Program-made: the position numbers and the translations under genes
NCBI GenBank assembly: GCA_910585465.1
Contig: CAJUEW010000001.1
Span: forward strand, 186,001 to 250,000
Origin: an uncultured Lachnospiraceae bacterium
Lineage (GTDB): Bacteria > Bacillota > Clostridia > Lachnospirales > Lachnospiraceae
Direction of reading: 5' to 3'
Length of the DNA: 64,000 nt
Notes under the pieces: model-generated
What the model was told of the DNA's origin: nothing
Database searches by the model: none
What the model saw: only the letters and a program-made list of their open reading frames with translations
Shown: piece by piece, positions 18,249-27,126 of the stretch
How positions within the stretch are numbered: position 1 is the stretch's first letter
How the letters are laid out: every line of letters begins with the position of its first letter

Positions 18249-20167
18249 GACAGTTCAAACGCTCCTGTGTATAACTGATAATATTTTCCCCTCTCCTCCA
18301 GAAGAGAATCGTGATTTCCTCTTTCTATAATACGGCCCTGTTCCAGAACCATAATTACATCTGAATTCTTGATGGTGGACAGGCGGTGCGCAATGACAAA
18401 TACTGTTCTGCCTTTCATCAGACGGTCCATACCATTTTGTACGATAGTCTCTGTTCTGGTGTCAATGCTGGAGGTTGCCTCATCCAGAATCAGCACCGGC
18501 GGGTCCGCGATTGCCGCCCGGGCAATGGCAAGAAGCTGCCTTTCCCCCTGAGACAGACTCGTACCGTCCCCCTTCAGCATCGTATCATAGCCCTTTGGAA
18601 GCTTCGTAATGAAATAATGAGCATTGGCAAGCTTCGCTGCCGCAATAACCTCCTCATCCGTTGCATTCAGCTTTCCGTAGCGGATATTATCTGCTATTGT
18701 TCCGCTAAACAGATGTGTGTCCTGAAGGACAATACCCAGAGAGCGGCGCAGATCCGGTTTTTTGATCTTATTAATATTAATGCCGTCATACCGGATTTTT
18801 CCGTCCTGAATGTCATAAAATCGGTTAATCAGATTTGTGATTGTCGTTTTCCCGGCTCCGGTGGCTCCTACAAATGCAATCTTCTGTCCCGGATTGGCAT
18901 ACATTTTAATATCATGGAGGACAATTTTATCATCTGAATATCCGAAATCCACCCCATCCAGTACCACATCTCCTTCCAGTCTCTGATAGGTGATCGTTCC
19001 GTCCGCCTGATGAGGGTGCTTCCATGCCCAGATACCGGTTCTCTTTTCAGATTCCTTCAGAGTTCCGTCCGGCTCCTCGGTTACATTCACCAGCGTCACA
19101 TATCCATGATCCACTTCCTCCGGCTCGTCTAAAAGGTCAAAAATGCGCTCTGCGCCGGCCAGTGCCATAATGATGGAGTTGAACTGCTGGGACACCTGGG
19201 TAATCGGCATATTAAAGCTCCGGGTAAGCTGAAGAAAGGATGCCAGAACGCCCAGTGTCAGCCCTCCCACACCATAGATTGCAAGAATTGAACCGACTGC
19301 CAGAGTCAGCACATAGTTGATATTTCCCAGGTTCGCCATAACCGGCATCAGAATATTGGCAAAGGTATTCGCATTTTTTGCACTGTCAAAAAGCTCGTCG
19401 TTCAGCTTATAAAATTTCTCCTTGGACTCTTCCTCATGACAGAATACCTTGACGACCTTCTGTCCCTCCATCATCTCCTCAATATAGCCGTTCAGCGCGC
19501 CCAGGGATTTCTGTTGCCGGACAAAATACATACCGCTTCTGCCGCCGATAAAACGCACTGCATTCAGCATAACCGCAACCATCAGGATTATCAGAAGCGT
19601 CAGAGGGACGCTCAGCACCAGCATGGAAATAAAGGTGCTTACAACCGTAATGGAAGAACTCAGTATCTGCGGAATACTCTGGCTTATCATCTGACGCAGA
19701 GTATCCGTATCGTTCGTGTAACAGCTCATAATGTCCCCATGGGCATGGGTATCAAAATATTTGACAGGAAGCTTCTCCATATGGGTAAACATCTCGTCGC
19801 GGATTTCCTTCAGCACGCCCTGAGTAATGCTGATCATAATTCTGGCATAGATGAACGTGGAGGCTGTTCCAATATAATAAATACATGCCATAGTCAGGAG
19901 CGCCTGAAGCAGCGGCGCAAAGCTTGGATTAGCTTCCCCCAGAAACGGCAAAATATAATCGTCTATCAGATTTCTTAAAAACAGGTTGCCGATAACTCCG
20001 GTCAGAGAGCTGATCACAATACTGATTACCACAGCAATGCAGTGGAACTTATAGTCCTTCCATATATAAGCAAGCAGACGCTTCAATGTCTTTCCCGGCG
20101 TTCTGCTCCTTGAGCCGCCTTGCATTCTCCGGGAACCCGGTCCTTTCATTCCCCTTATATTACTCAT
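18245..20167 (-). CDS. ABC exporter subunit with canonical ATPase residues
   Basis: This is one half of a heterodimeric type IV ABC exporter, with a six-helix membrane domain at about 30-330 and a nucleotide-binding domain at about 380-640. Walker A GATGAGKTT and Walker B LILDEATSSID carry the catalytic Glu, but the signature is LSQGE instead of LSGGQ. Its partner upstream shows the opposite pattern, so the pair should have one working and one degenerate ATP site, as in BmrCD or TM287/288. I chose the ATG at 20167 (AAAGGAG nine bases upstream), which overlaps the partner stop by eight bases. The N-terminus is Gly/Arg-rich, as in relatives. The cargo is unknown, probably drugs or peptides. Confidence 0.92.
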   Translation of the reverse strand: MSNIRGMKGPGSRRMQGGSRSRTPGKTLKRLLAYIWKDYKFHCIAVVISIVISSLTGVIGNLFLRNLIDDYILPFLGEANPSFAPLLQALLTMACIYYIGTASTFIYARIMISITQGVLKEIRDEMFTHMEKLPVKYFDTHAHGDIMSCYTNDTDTLRQMISQSIPQILSSSITVVSTFISMLVLSVPLTLLIILMVAVMLNAVRFIGGRSGMYFVRQQKSLGALNGYIEEMMEGQKVVKVFCHEEESKEKFYKLNDELFDSAKNANTFANILMPVMANLGNINYVLTLAVGSILAIYGVGGLTLGVLASFLQLTRSFNMPITQVSQQFNSIIMALAGAERIFDLLDEPEEVDHGYVTLVNVTEEPDGTLKESEKRTGIWAWKHPHQADGTITYQRLEGDVVLDGVDFGYSDDKIVLHDIKMYANPGQKIAFVGATGAGKTTITNLINRFYDIQDGKIRYDGININKIKKPDLRRSLGIVLQDTHLFSGTIADNIRYGKLNATDEEVIAAAKLANAHYFITKLPKGYDTMLKGDGTSLSQGERQLLAIARAAIADPPVLILDEATSSIDTRTETIVQNGMDRLMKGRTVFVIAHRLSTIKNSDVIMVLEQGRIIERGNHDSLLEERGKYYQLYTGAFELS

Positions 20168-21896
20168 CCTTACCCGCTCCTTTCTGCTGCAATTCATAGA
20201 TGTCACGATAAATCTCGTTATTCTGCATCAGCTCTTCATGGGTGCCGAATCCGGCAATCTGCCCCTGGTCCAGCACCAGAATCCGGTCGGAATCCTGTAC
20301 AGAGGAAATTCTCTGAGTGATAATCAGTTTAGTCGTATCCGGTATCTCCTCCGCAAATGCCTTTCGGATCAGGGAATCCGTTTTTGTATCCACCGCGCTG
20401 GTGGAATCATCCAGAATCAGAATCTTCGGTTTCTTCAGAAGCGCTCTCGCAATACAGAGGCGCTGCTTCTGTCCGCCTGAGACATTCGTTCCTCCCTGTT
20501 CAATGTAAGTATGATACCCTTCCGGCATTTTCTCTATAAATTCATGTGCCTGGGCAAGCTTGCAGGCATGGCGGCACTCCTCCTCCGTAGCCTCCTTATT
20601 GCCCCAGCGCAGATTTTCCAGTATTGTTCCCGAAAACAGAACATTTTTCTGAAGTACCATGGACACCTCATTCCGAAGTGTCTCAATATCATACTCCCGC
20701 ACATCCCTGCCTCCGACCCGCACAGTTCCCCCCAGTACATCATAAAGTCTTGGAATCAACTGTACCAGCGTGGACTTGGAGCTTCCGGTCCCTCCAATGA
20801 TGCCGATTGTCTCGCCCGGGCGGATATCAAAATTCACATCCTGTAAAACACACTTATCTTCGTCATCACTGTAGGAAAAGCTCACATGGTCAAACTGAAC
20901 CGCGCCGTCCTTCACTTCATAAACCGGGCTGTCCGGATTTCTGAGACTGCTTTTTTCATTCAGCACCTCCACAATACGCTCTGCCGAGGAACGCGCCATA
21001 GTCACCATAACAAATACCATGGAAATCATCATCAGGCTCATCAGAATCTGAGTCGTATAGGTAAACAGGCTCATAAGCTGCCCTGTTGTCATCGTGCCGT
21101 CCAGCACAATCAGCTTTGCGCCCAGCCAGGAAATCAGCAAAATACAGGAATAAACCGTAAACTGCATGACCGGCTGATTCATAACTACCAGCTTTTCCGC
21201 ATGGACATTCAAATCCTTCAGATTCTTTGTGGCATCACAGAATTTTTTATTTTCATAATCCTCCCGGACATATGCCTTTACCACACGAATGCCGGTCAGA
21301 TTTTCCTGCACGCTGGCATTCAGGCGGTCATAGCCTTTGAACATCTCATTAAAGACAGGAAATGCCCGGGTAACTATAAAGCCTACCACGCAGCCCAAAA
21401 ACACCAGCGCTGCCAGAAATATCATAGACAGCCTGGGACTGATGCTGACACACATAAACAGCGCGGATATCATCATAATGGGCGCCCGCACAAACATACG
21501 GATCAGCATCTGGAATGCATTCTGCACATTTGTCACATCTGTAGTCATACGGGTGACAAGACCTGCCGTAGAAAAGTGATCAATGTTCCGGAATGCAAAA
21601 TCCTGAATATTGTCATACATGGCCTTTCGTAAATTCCGCCCAAAGCCCATGGATGCCCGGGCCGCAAAGACGCCGGACATGGTACCTGCAAGCAGGGACA
21701 GCATCGCCACCACCAGCATAACCGTTCCCATTTTAATGACATACCCCATATTTCCGGCCTCCACGCCGTTGTCAATGACGGAAGCCATCAGAACCGGCAG
21801 CAGAACCTCCAAAATTACTTCCAGGGTTACGCTGACCGGGGACAGCACGGTATCTTTTTTAAATTCCCCGATATAAGCCGCTAATTTCTTAATCAT
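20160..21896 (-). CDS. ABC exporter subunit with degenerate ATP site
   Basis: This is the other half of the heterodimeric exporter (578 residues). The membrane domain has six hydrophobic segments, and the nucleotide-binding domain has Walker A GGTGSSKS (Ser where Gly is usual), a regular signature VSGGQ, and Walker B LILDDSTSAVD, in which Asp replaces the catalytic Glu. Thus its own Walker residues form the degenerate site while its signature completes the working site of the partner. It overlaps the marR stop by eight bases and has AAAGGAGG within the end of marR, which implies translational coupling. Confidence 0.92.
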   Translation of the reverse strand: MIKKLAAYIGEFKKDTVLSPVSVTLEVILEVLLPVLMASVIDNGVEAGNMGYVIKMGTVMLVVAMLSLLAGTMSGVFAARASMGFGRNLRKAMYDNIQDFAFRNIDHFSTAGLVTRMTTDVTNVQNAFQMLIRMFVRAPIMMISALFMCVSISPRLSMIFLAALVFLGCVVGFIVTRAFPVFNEMFKGYDRLNASVQENLTGIRVVKAYVREDYENKKFCDATKNLKDLNVHAEKLVVMNQPVMQFTVYSCILLISWLGAKLIVLDGTMTTGQLMSLFTYTTQILMSLMMISMVFVMVTMARSSAERIVEVLNEKSSLRNPDSPVYEVKDGAVQFDHVSFSYSDDEDKCVLQDVNFDIRPGETIGIIGGTGSSKSTLVQLIPRLYDVLGGTVRVGGRDVREYDIETLRNEVSMVLQKNVLFSGTILENLRWGNKEATEEECRHACKLAQAHEFIEKMPEGYHTYIEQGGTNVSGGQKQRLCIARALLKKPKILILDDSTSAVDTKTDSLIRKAFAEEIPDTTKLIITQRISSVQDSDRILVLDQGQIAGFGTHEELMQNNEIYRDIYELQQKGAGKDE

Positions 21897-22335
21897 ATTC
21901 TGCCTCCTTTAATCTAGTCTCAATTTTCCGAATACAAGAGAGCCAGATCTGCTTTTCCTCAGGACTTAAGACTTTGTCCACCAGGTTCTCCAGCGCGTCA
22001 AGGCGCTCCATCACTGTTTCCTGAACGGCAATTCCCTGCTCTGTAAGCGTCAGCTCCTTCCTCCTCGCGTCTCCCGTAACACCATATCGCCGCACCAGTC
22101 CCTTTTTCTCCAGCATCTGTATAACACTTGTGACTGAAGATTTTCTTATCCTGAACTCTTCCTCCAGCTCCTTCTGGAATACCTGCTTTCCATTTTGAAG
22201 CTGAAAATAAAGATATCCCAGCATCCGGCTTTGAATAGAAGTCAGGCCCAGATCAGCCATACTCTTCTCAATTACGCGATGCCAGATACAATTCAGGTTC
22301 ACCATTGCCCGCATTGGATAATTTTCTTCCCGCAC
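21889..22335 (-). CDS. MarR family transcriptional regulator
   Basis: This 148-residue winged-helix repressor is the first gene of the exporter operon. Seen: the DNA-binding region with RIRKSSVTSVIQMLEKKGLVRR and the wing GVTGDARRKELTLTEQG, flanked by helices for dimerisation. The start is the GTG at 22335, with GAGGTG eight bases upstream; the next ATG (22314) lacks a ribosome site. Two palindromes of the same sequence family sit on its promoter, which strongly suggests autoregulation and induction by a transported compound. Confidence 0.92.
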   Translation of the reverse strand: MREENYPMRAMVNLNCIWHRVIEKSMADLGLTSIQSRMLGYLYFQLQNGKQVFQKELEEEFRIRKSSVTSVIQMLEKKGLVRRYGVTGDARRKELTLTEQGIAVQETVMERLDALENLVDKVLSPEEKQIWLSCIRKIETRLKEAEYD

Positions 22336-22358
22336 CTTTCTTTCACCTCACTGTATTC

Positions 22359-22403
22359 GTTAGAAATCGAACTGATTATAAGTTAGATTTCTAACAAAGT
22401 CAA
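22359..22403 (-). promoter_or_regulatory. Promoter of the marR-ABC operon with two overlapping operators
   Basis: Minus-strand TTGACT (22398-22403), 17 bp, TATAAT (22375-22380) make a near-consensus promoter. The perfect palindrome GTTAGA-TT-TCTAAC (22382-22395) fills the spacer, and the related GTTAGA-AA-TCGAAC (22359-22372) lies just past the -10, one site starting 23 bp from the other. A longer 10-bp inverted repeat (GTTAGAAATC/GATTTCTAAC) joins them. Confidence 0.8.
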
Positions 22404-22435
22404 GAGAAAAATTATGAAGCTTCTGTGAAATCATT

Positions 22436-22473
22436 AAAAATAAATAAGCTACCCTTTCCGTCGAAGGGTAGCT
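22436..22473 (-). terminator. Terminator of the pur operon
   Basis: AGCTACCCTT (22447-22456) pairs perfectly with AAGGGTAGCT (22464-22473) across a seven-base loop, and on the minus strand it is followed by a T-rich tract (TATTTATTTTTA). It lies 45 bp after the purB stop. Confidence 0.8.
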
Positions 22474-22518
22474 CTGGGGCTCAGATAAAAAAACATTCAT
22501 GAATATGACCGCTGTACA

Positions 22519-23952
22519 TTATACGCTGATAACTGCTTCCATGCCCAGCAATTCCTTATTCTTTTCCAGAACCGGATTTACCACATCATGCAGAAATGCA
22601 GTCACCTGTATCTCGGAACGCCCCACATAGCGGGACGGATCCATACAGGACTCCAGTTCTTCTATCGTCATATTAAAGGCCGGATCCGCGGCAATCAGCT
22701 CCAGAAGGTTATTGTCTTTGCCTTCCTCCTTGACATTTTTTCCCGCCTCCATGGAAAGGGTGCGGATTCTCTCATGCAGCTCCTGACGGTCTCCTCCCGC
22801 CTTTACCGCATCCATCATAATATTTTCAGTCGCCATAAACGGAAGCTCGCTGCGCAGCCGTTTCTCAATCACTTTTGGATAAACCACCAGGCCGTCCACC
22901 ACGTTCAGACACAGATCCAGAATACCGTCCACGGCAAGGAAGCCCTCCGGGACAGAAAGACGCTTGTTGGCGGAATCATCCAGCGTGCGCTCAAACCACT
23001 GGGTTGCAGAGGTAATGGCCGGATTCAGGGCATCGATCATCACATATCTGGAAAGGGAAGCAATACGCTCGCTTCTCATAGGATTTCTCTTATATGCCAT
23101 GGCTGAGGAACCAATCTGTGACTTTTCAAAAGGCTCCTCCACCTCTTTTAAATGCTGAAGCAGGCGGATATCGTTGGACATCTTATGCGCGCTGGCTGCA
23201 ATGCCTGCAAGGACATTCAGCACCCTTGTATCTGTCTTGCGGGAATAGGTCTGTCCGGACACCGGCACACATTTTTCAAATCCCATTTTTGCCGCAATCA
23301 TCGGATCGATCTTATCTATCGTTTCCTGATCCCCCTCAAAAAGCTCCAGAAAGCTGGCCTGGGTGCCGGTTGTTCCTTTGGAGCCGAGAAGCTTCATGGT
23401 ACTGATCACATAATCCAGATCCTCTAAATCCATGCAGAATTCTTGAAGCCACAGGGAAGCTCTCTTTCCTACCGTTGTGGGCTGTGCAGGCTGAAAGTGG
23501 GTAAAGGCAAGGGTTGGAAGGGATTTGTATTCATCCGCAAATTCCGCCAGCTTTGCAATGACATTCAAAAGCTTTCTGCGGACCAGGCGCAGAGCCTCGG
23601 TCATAACAATAATATCTGTATTGTCCCCCACATAGCAGGAGGTTGCTCCAAGATGAATAATTCCTTTCGCCTTCGGACATTGTACGCCGTAGGCATACAC
23701 ATGGGACATCACGTCATGTCGGACCTCTTTTTCCCTTTCCTTTGCCACATCGTAATTGATATCATCCGCATGGGCCTTCAGTTCGTCAATCTGTTCCTGG
23801 GTAATCGGAAGTCCCAGTTCCTTTTCTGTCTCCGCAAGCGCGATCCAGAGTCTTCTCCAGGTGCGGAACTTCATGTCCGGTGAGAAAATAAACTGCATTT
23901 CTTTGCTTGCGTAACGCTCGGATAAGGGGCTGTTGTATCTGTCTGTGCTCAT
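22519..23952 (-). CDS. purB: Adenylosuccinate lyase
   Basis: PurB acts twice in purine synthesis: it splits SAICAR to AICAR plus fumarate and adenylosuccinate to AMP plus fumarate. Seen: a 477-residue protein of the aspartase/fumarase superfamily with the signature GSSAMAYKRNPMRSE near residue 290 (flexible catalytic loop), the H-containing block LGATSCYVGDNTD near residue 100 and THFQPAQPTTVGKR near residue 155. The length is that of the longer, eukaryote-like PurB subgroup also found in Clostridia. It is the last gene of purC-purF-purB and ends at a strong terminator. Confidence 0.96.
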   Translation of the reverse strand: MSTDRYNSPLSERYASKEMQFIFSPDMKFRTWRRLWIALAETEKELGLPITQEQIDELKAHADDINYDVAKEREKEVRHDVMSHVYAYGVQCPKAKGIIHLGATSCYVGDNTDIIVMTEALRLVRRKLLNVIAKLAEFADEYKSLPTLAFTHFQPAQPTTVGKRASLWLQEFCMDLEDLDYVISTMKLLGSKGTTGTQASFLELFEGDQETIDKIDPMIAAKMGFEKCVPVSGQTYSRKTDTRVLNVLAGIAASAHKMSNDIRLLQHLKEVEEPFEKSQIGSSAMAYKRNPMRSERIASLSRYVMIDALNPAITSATQWFERTLDDSANKRLSVPEGFLAVDGILDLCLNVVDGLVVYPKVIEKRLRSELPFMATENIMMDAVKAGGDRQELHERIRTLSMEAGKNVKEEGKDNNLLELIAADPAFNMTIEELESCMDPSRYVGRSEIQVTAFLHDVVNPVLEKNKELLGMEAVISV

Positions 23953-24018
23953 TTCGGGTTCCTTTCTTTTTTATGCAAAATACATGTTGTGAAGCAATGC
24001 CTCCGGAACAAAAATATG

Positions 24019-25467
24019 TCAGTGGTCAAAATCACCGCGGATATCCTCCGTGGGAGCAGGGACCGGATATTTGCCGGTAAAGCAGCCATGACAGCATGGA
24101 AGTCCTTCCACCATGTCGTCCAGACGCTCCAGTCCCAGATATGCCAGTGTATCCGCACCGATAATCCGGCGGATTTCCTCCACCGAGCGGTTGCATGCGA
24201 TTAATTGATCCCTGGCCGGCACGTCCGTACCAAAATAACAGGGGTATAAAAAAGGCGGAGAGCTGACGCGCATATGAACCTCCAGGGCGCCCGCATCCCT
24301 CAGCATCCGGACAATCCGGTCGCTGGTCGTGCCGCGCACAATGGAATCATCAATCATAATAATACGTTTTCTGTCCACTGCCTCTTTTAAGACACTCAGC
24401 TTCACATTGACGCTGGATTCCCGGCTGCTCTGCTTCGGCTTGATAAAAGTACGGCCAATATAGCTGTTCTTTACAAATGCGGTTCCGTATGGAATACCGG
24501 ACTGCAGCGAATACCCAAGAGCCGCCGCATTGCCGGACTCCGGAACACCGACTACCAGATCCGCCTCCACAGGGCTGTCCATGGCCAGATATCTGCCTGC
24601 CCGGATTCTGGAATTATAGACGCTGACACCGTCAATATGGCTGTCCGGCCTTGCAAAATAAATATACTCAAAGATGCATCTTGCTTCCTTTTCTTTCGGA
24701 AGGCAGTGACTTCTGTCGGACTCAATGCCGTTCCTGGGCGAAATACTGACAATCTCTCCCGGCTCCACGTCACGGATAAATTCTGCGCCGATAGTATGCA
24801 GAGCACAGGTTTCGGAGGCAAGGATATAGGTATGATCTCTTTTTCCAATGCACAGCGGACGAAAGCCGTAAGGATCTCTGGCACCGATCAGCTTCCTCGG
24901 AGACATGACTACCAGAGAATATGCTCCCTGAAGCTTATTCATAGCCCTGGATACCGCTTCTTCAACCGACGCGCAATGAACTCTGGCCCGGGCAATATGA
25001 TAGGCTATCACTTCAGAATCAATCGTTGTCTGGAATATTGCCCCGCTGTACTCCAGTTCTCTGCGAAGCTGCGGAGCATTCGTCAGGTTCCCGTTGTGAG
25101 CTACCGCAAGGGTGCCTTTAATATAATTCAGTGCCAGCGGCTGTGCATTCTCGCGGGTACTGCTGCCTGCGGTTGAATACCGGGTATGCCCGATTCCGAT
25201 ATCTCCCTGCATGCTCTCCAGTATTTCCGGAGTAAAAACCTCATTTACCAGTCCCATCCCTTTATGGGTGACAACCTTGCGCGGGCCGTCCGTATCCCCA
25301 ACGGCAATTCCGCAGCTTTCCTGTCCCCGGTGCTGCAGCGCTAAAAGTCCGTAATATACGGAGGATGCCACATTTCCTCCGTCAAAATCATAGATACCAA
25401 ACACACCGCACTCCTCATGCAGTCTGTCCATTACCTCATCGTGCTCTCCGGTAATCGTTGAATCCAT
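24019..25467 (-). CDS. purF: Amidophosphoribosyltransferase
   Basis: PurF makes phosphoribosylamine from PRPP and glutamine, the committed step of purine synthesis. Seen: a 19-residue propeptide followed by Cys20 (EECGVFG), the glutaminase nucleophile; the PRPP loop IIMIDDSIVRGTTS; and Cys residues placed as in the B. subtilis type that holds a 4Fe-4S cluster (Cys in ARCIFEY, YPCYFG and the final PCCHGCF). The cluster form is typically oxygen-labile. It lies 12 bp after purC, and 66 bp separates it from purB. Confidence 0.96.
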   Translation of the reverse strand: MDSTITGEHDEVMDRLHEECGVFGIYDFDGGNVASSVYYGLLALQHRGQESCGIAVGDTDGPRKVVTHKGMGLVNEVFTPEILESMQGDIGIGHTRYSTAGSSTRENAQPLALNYIKGTLAVAHNGNLTNAPQLRRELEYSGAIFQTTIDSEVIAYHIARARVHCASVEEAVSRAMNKLQGAYSLVVMSPRKLIGARDPYGFRPLCIGKRDHTYILASETCALHTIGAEFIRDVEPGEIVSISPRNGIESDRSHCLPKEKEARCIFEYIYFARPDSHIDGVSVYNSRIRAGRYLAMDSPVEADLVVGVPESGNAAALGYSLQSGIPYGTAFVKNSYIGRTFIKPKQSSRESSVNVKLSVLKEAVDRKRIIMIDDSIVRGTTSDRIVRMLRDAGALEVHMRVSSPPFLYPCYFGTDVPARDQLIACNRSVEEIRRIIGADTLAYLGLERLDDMVEGLPCCHGCFTGKYPVPAPTEDIRGDFDH

Positions 25468-25479
25468 CTGATGTCCTTT

Positions 25480-26190
25480 CTATGCCAGTCCCAGTCTCTT
25501 AAATACTTCCTGGTATGCCTCCTCCACGTTGCCCAGATCCCGGCGGAAACGATCCTTATCTAATTTTTCGTGGGTCTTGGAATCCCACAGACGGCACGTA
25601 TCCGGTGAAGTTTCGTCTGCCAGAATAATCTCTCCGTCTTTGTAACGGCCGAACTCAATCTTAAAGTCTATCAGATCAATGCCAAGCTGGGCAAAATATG
25701 CTTTGTATACTTCATTTACTTTAAACGCATACTCACTGATTTTGTCGATCTCCTCTCTGGTGGCCAGGCCCAGTGCGATTGCAAAGTAATCATTGATCAG
25801 CGGATCGCCCAGATCGTCATTTTTATAGCTGAATTCAAGAGTCGGAGCGGTAAACTGCGTACCCTCCGGAACACCAAGCCTTTTGGAAAAGCTTCCTGCT
25901 GCCACGTTGCGTACAATTACCTCCAGCGGAACAATCTCTACCTTTTTTACCGCAGTCTCACGATCATTCAGCTCTTCGATAAGGTGAGTCGGAACGCCTG
26001 CCTTTTCCACCAGCTTGAACACATGGTTGCTCATACGGTTGTTGATAACACCCTTTCCCACAATCGTACCTTTTTTCTGTCCGTTGAATGCAGTTGCATC
26101 ATCCTTGTAAGACACGATTAATACATCCGGATCCTCCGTAGTATAAACCTTTTTTGCTTTTCCTTCATATAAAAGCTCTCTTTTTTCCAT
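25480..26190 (-). CDS. purC: SAICAR synthase (phosphoribosylaminoimidazole-succinocarboxamide synthase)
   Basis: PurC joins CAIR and aspartate with ATP to give SAICAR. This 236-residue protein starts ELLYEGKAKKVY and carries family blocks including EVIVRNVAAGSFSKR and DFKIEFGR, followed by LADETSPDTCRLWD. It is the first of three purine genes on the minus strand; the enzymes between CAIR and IMP other than PurB are not in this window. A clear promoter lies about 80 bp upstream. No purine riboswitch or PurBox was recognised, but an inverted repeat sits near the transcription start. Confidence 0.96.
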   Translation of the reverse strand: MEKRELLYEGKAKKVYTTEDPDVLIVSYKDDATAFNGQKKGTIVGKGVINNRMSNHVFKLVEKAGVPTHLIEELNDRETAVKKVEIVPLEVIVRNVAAGSFSKRLGVPEGTQFTAPTLEFSYKNDDLGDPLINDYFAIALGLATREEIDKISEYAFKVNEVYKAYFAQLGIDLIDFKIEFGRYKDGEIILADETSPDTCRLWDSKTHEKLDKDRFRRDLGNVEEAYQEVFKRLGLA

Positions 26191-26235
26191 TTTGCTCTAC
26201 CTGTCCTTTTCTCAATCTCATCATTGTATGATTCC

Positions 26236-26257
26236 ACCTGTCGAATCGTCTACAGGT
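26236..26257. promoter_or_regulatory. Inverted repeat at the purC transcription start
   Basis: ACCTGT (26236-26241) and ACAGGT (26252-26257) are perfect inverted repeats separated by ten bases. The repeat begins some 10 bp past the -10 box, so it could be an operator or a 5' hairpin in the purine transcript. Confidence 0.35.
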
Positions 26258-26266
26258 TTTGTCCTC

Positions 26267-26295
26267 AGTATAACCCGGAGTCTTTTGAATTTCAA
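26267..26295 (-). promoter_or_regulatory. Promoter of purC-purF-purB
   Basis: Minus-strand TTGAAA (26290-26295) and TATACT (26267-26272) with a 17-bp spacer, about 80 bp before purC. Confidence 0.65.
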
Positions 26296-26325
26296 CTGTC
26301 CGGATCAGAAAAATTTACAGATTTT

Positions 26326-27111
26326 CTATCCCTGTGTAAACCGGGACAAAAATTGCTTTGTTCTCTCCTCATGGGAATGTTCAAACACCTGTTCCGGAGT
26401 TCCCTGCTCCAGAATATATCCGTCGTCCATAAAAATCACATGACTTGCCACGTCCCGTGCAAATGCCATCTCGTGAGTTACTATGATCATCGTCGTATTC
26501 TGCTCCGCCAGCTCCTTCATAACCTTTAGCACCTCACCGGTCAGTTCCGGATCAAGAGCCGAGGTAGGCTCGTCAAAACAGAGAATATCCGGCTTCAGCG
26601 CAAGGGCGCGGGCAATCGCCACACGCTGGCACTGCCCTCCGGAAAGCTGGTGCGGATAGTTGTTCATCCGTTCGGCAAGCCCCATCTGCTTCAACAGCAT
26701 TTCTGCCTGTTCCTGAATCTGTCCGTGGATTTCCTTCTTTCTCGCCTTATAATCCGGCTGTTCTTTTGCCAGAAGCTCCTTTGCCAGCATCACGTTCCCC
26801 AGAGCCGTATACTGAGGAAACAGATTAAAGGACTGGAATACCAGTCCGAAATGAAGCCGCTTTTTGCGGATCTCTGACTCCTGTACGGAAGCAGAGCTGC
26901 TGCCGTCAAAGAGCGTCTCTCCACATACACGGATGATTCCGCTGTCCGGGCGCTCCAGAAAATTTAAGCACCTGAGAAGCGTGGTTTTTCCGCTGCCCGA
27001 GGAGCCGATAATAGAAAGCGCCTGGCCCTCTTCCAGAGAAAAACTGATGTCCTTTAATACTTCTGTATGCTCAAAAGCTTTGCATATATGTTTCACTTCC
27101 AGAATCGCCAT
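26326..27111 (-). CDS. Polar amino-acid ABC transporter, ATP-binding protein
   Basis: This is the ATPase of an amino-acid uptake system of the GlnQ/HisP type. Seen: Walker A GSSGSGKTT near residue 36, signature LSGGQCQRVAIARA, Walker B ILCFDEPTSALD and the switch His in VTHEMAFA. At 261 residues it carries a slightly longer insert after the Q-loop (about residues 110-135, charged) than most GlnQ proteins. It follows the permease after 15 bp. Confidence 0.93.
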   Translation of the reverse strand: MAILEVKHICKAFEHTEVLKDISFSLEEGQALSIIGSSGSGKTTLLRCLNFLERPDSGIIRVCGETLFDGSSSASVQESEIRKKRLHFGLVFQSFNLFPQYTALGNVMLAKELLAKEQPDYKARKKEIHGQIQEQAEMLLKQMGLAERMNNYPHQLSGGQCQRVAIARALALKPDILCFDEPTSALDPELTGEVLKVMKELAEQNTTMIIVTHEMAFARDVASHVIFMDDGYILEQGTPEQVFEHSHEERTKQFLSRFTQG

Positions 27112-27126
27112 ATTTTTTGCCCTCCT

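Noticed and set aside
26191..26325. Purine riboswitch before purC
   Set aside because: The conserved aptamer loops were not found; only a short inverted repeat is present.
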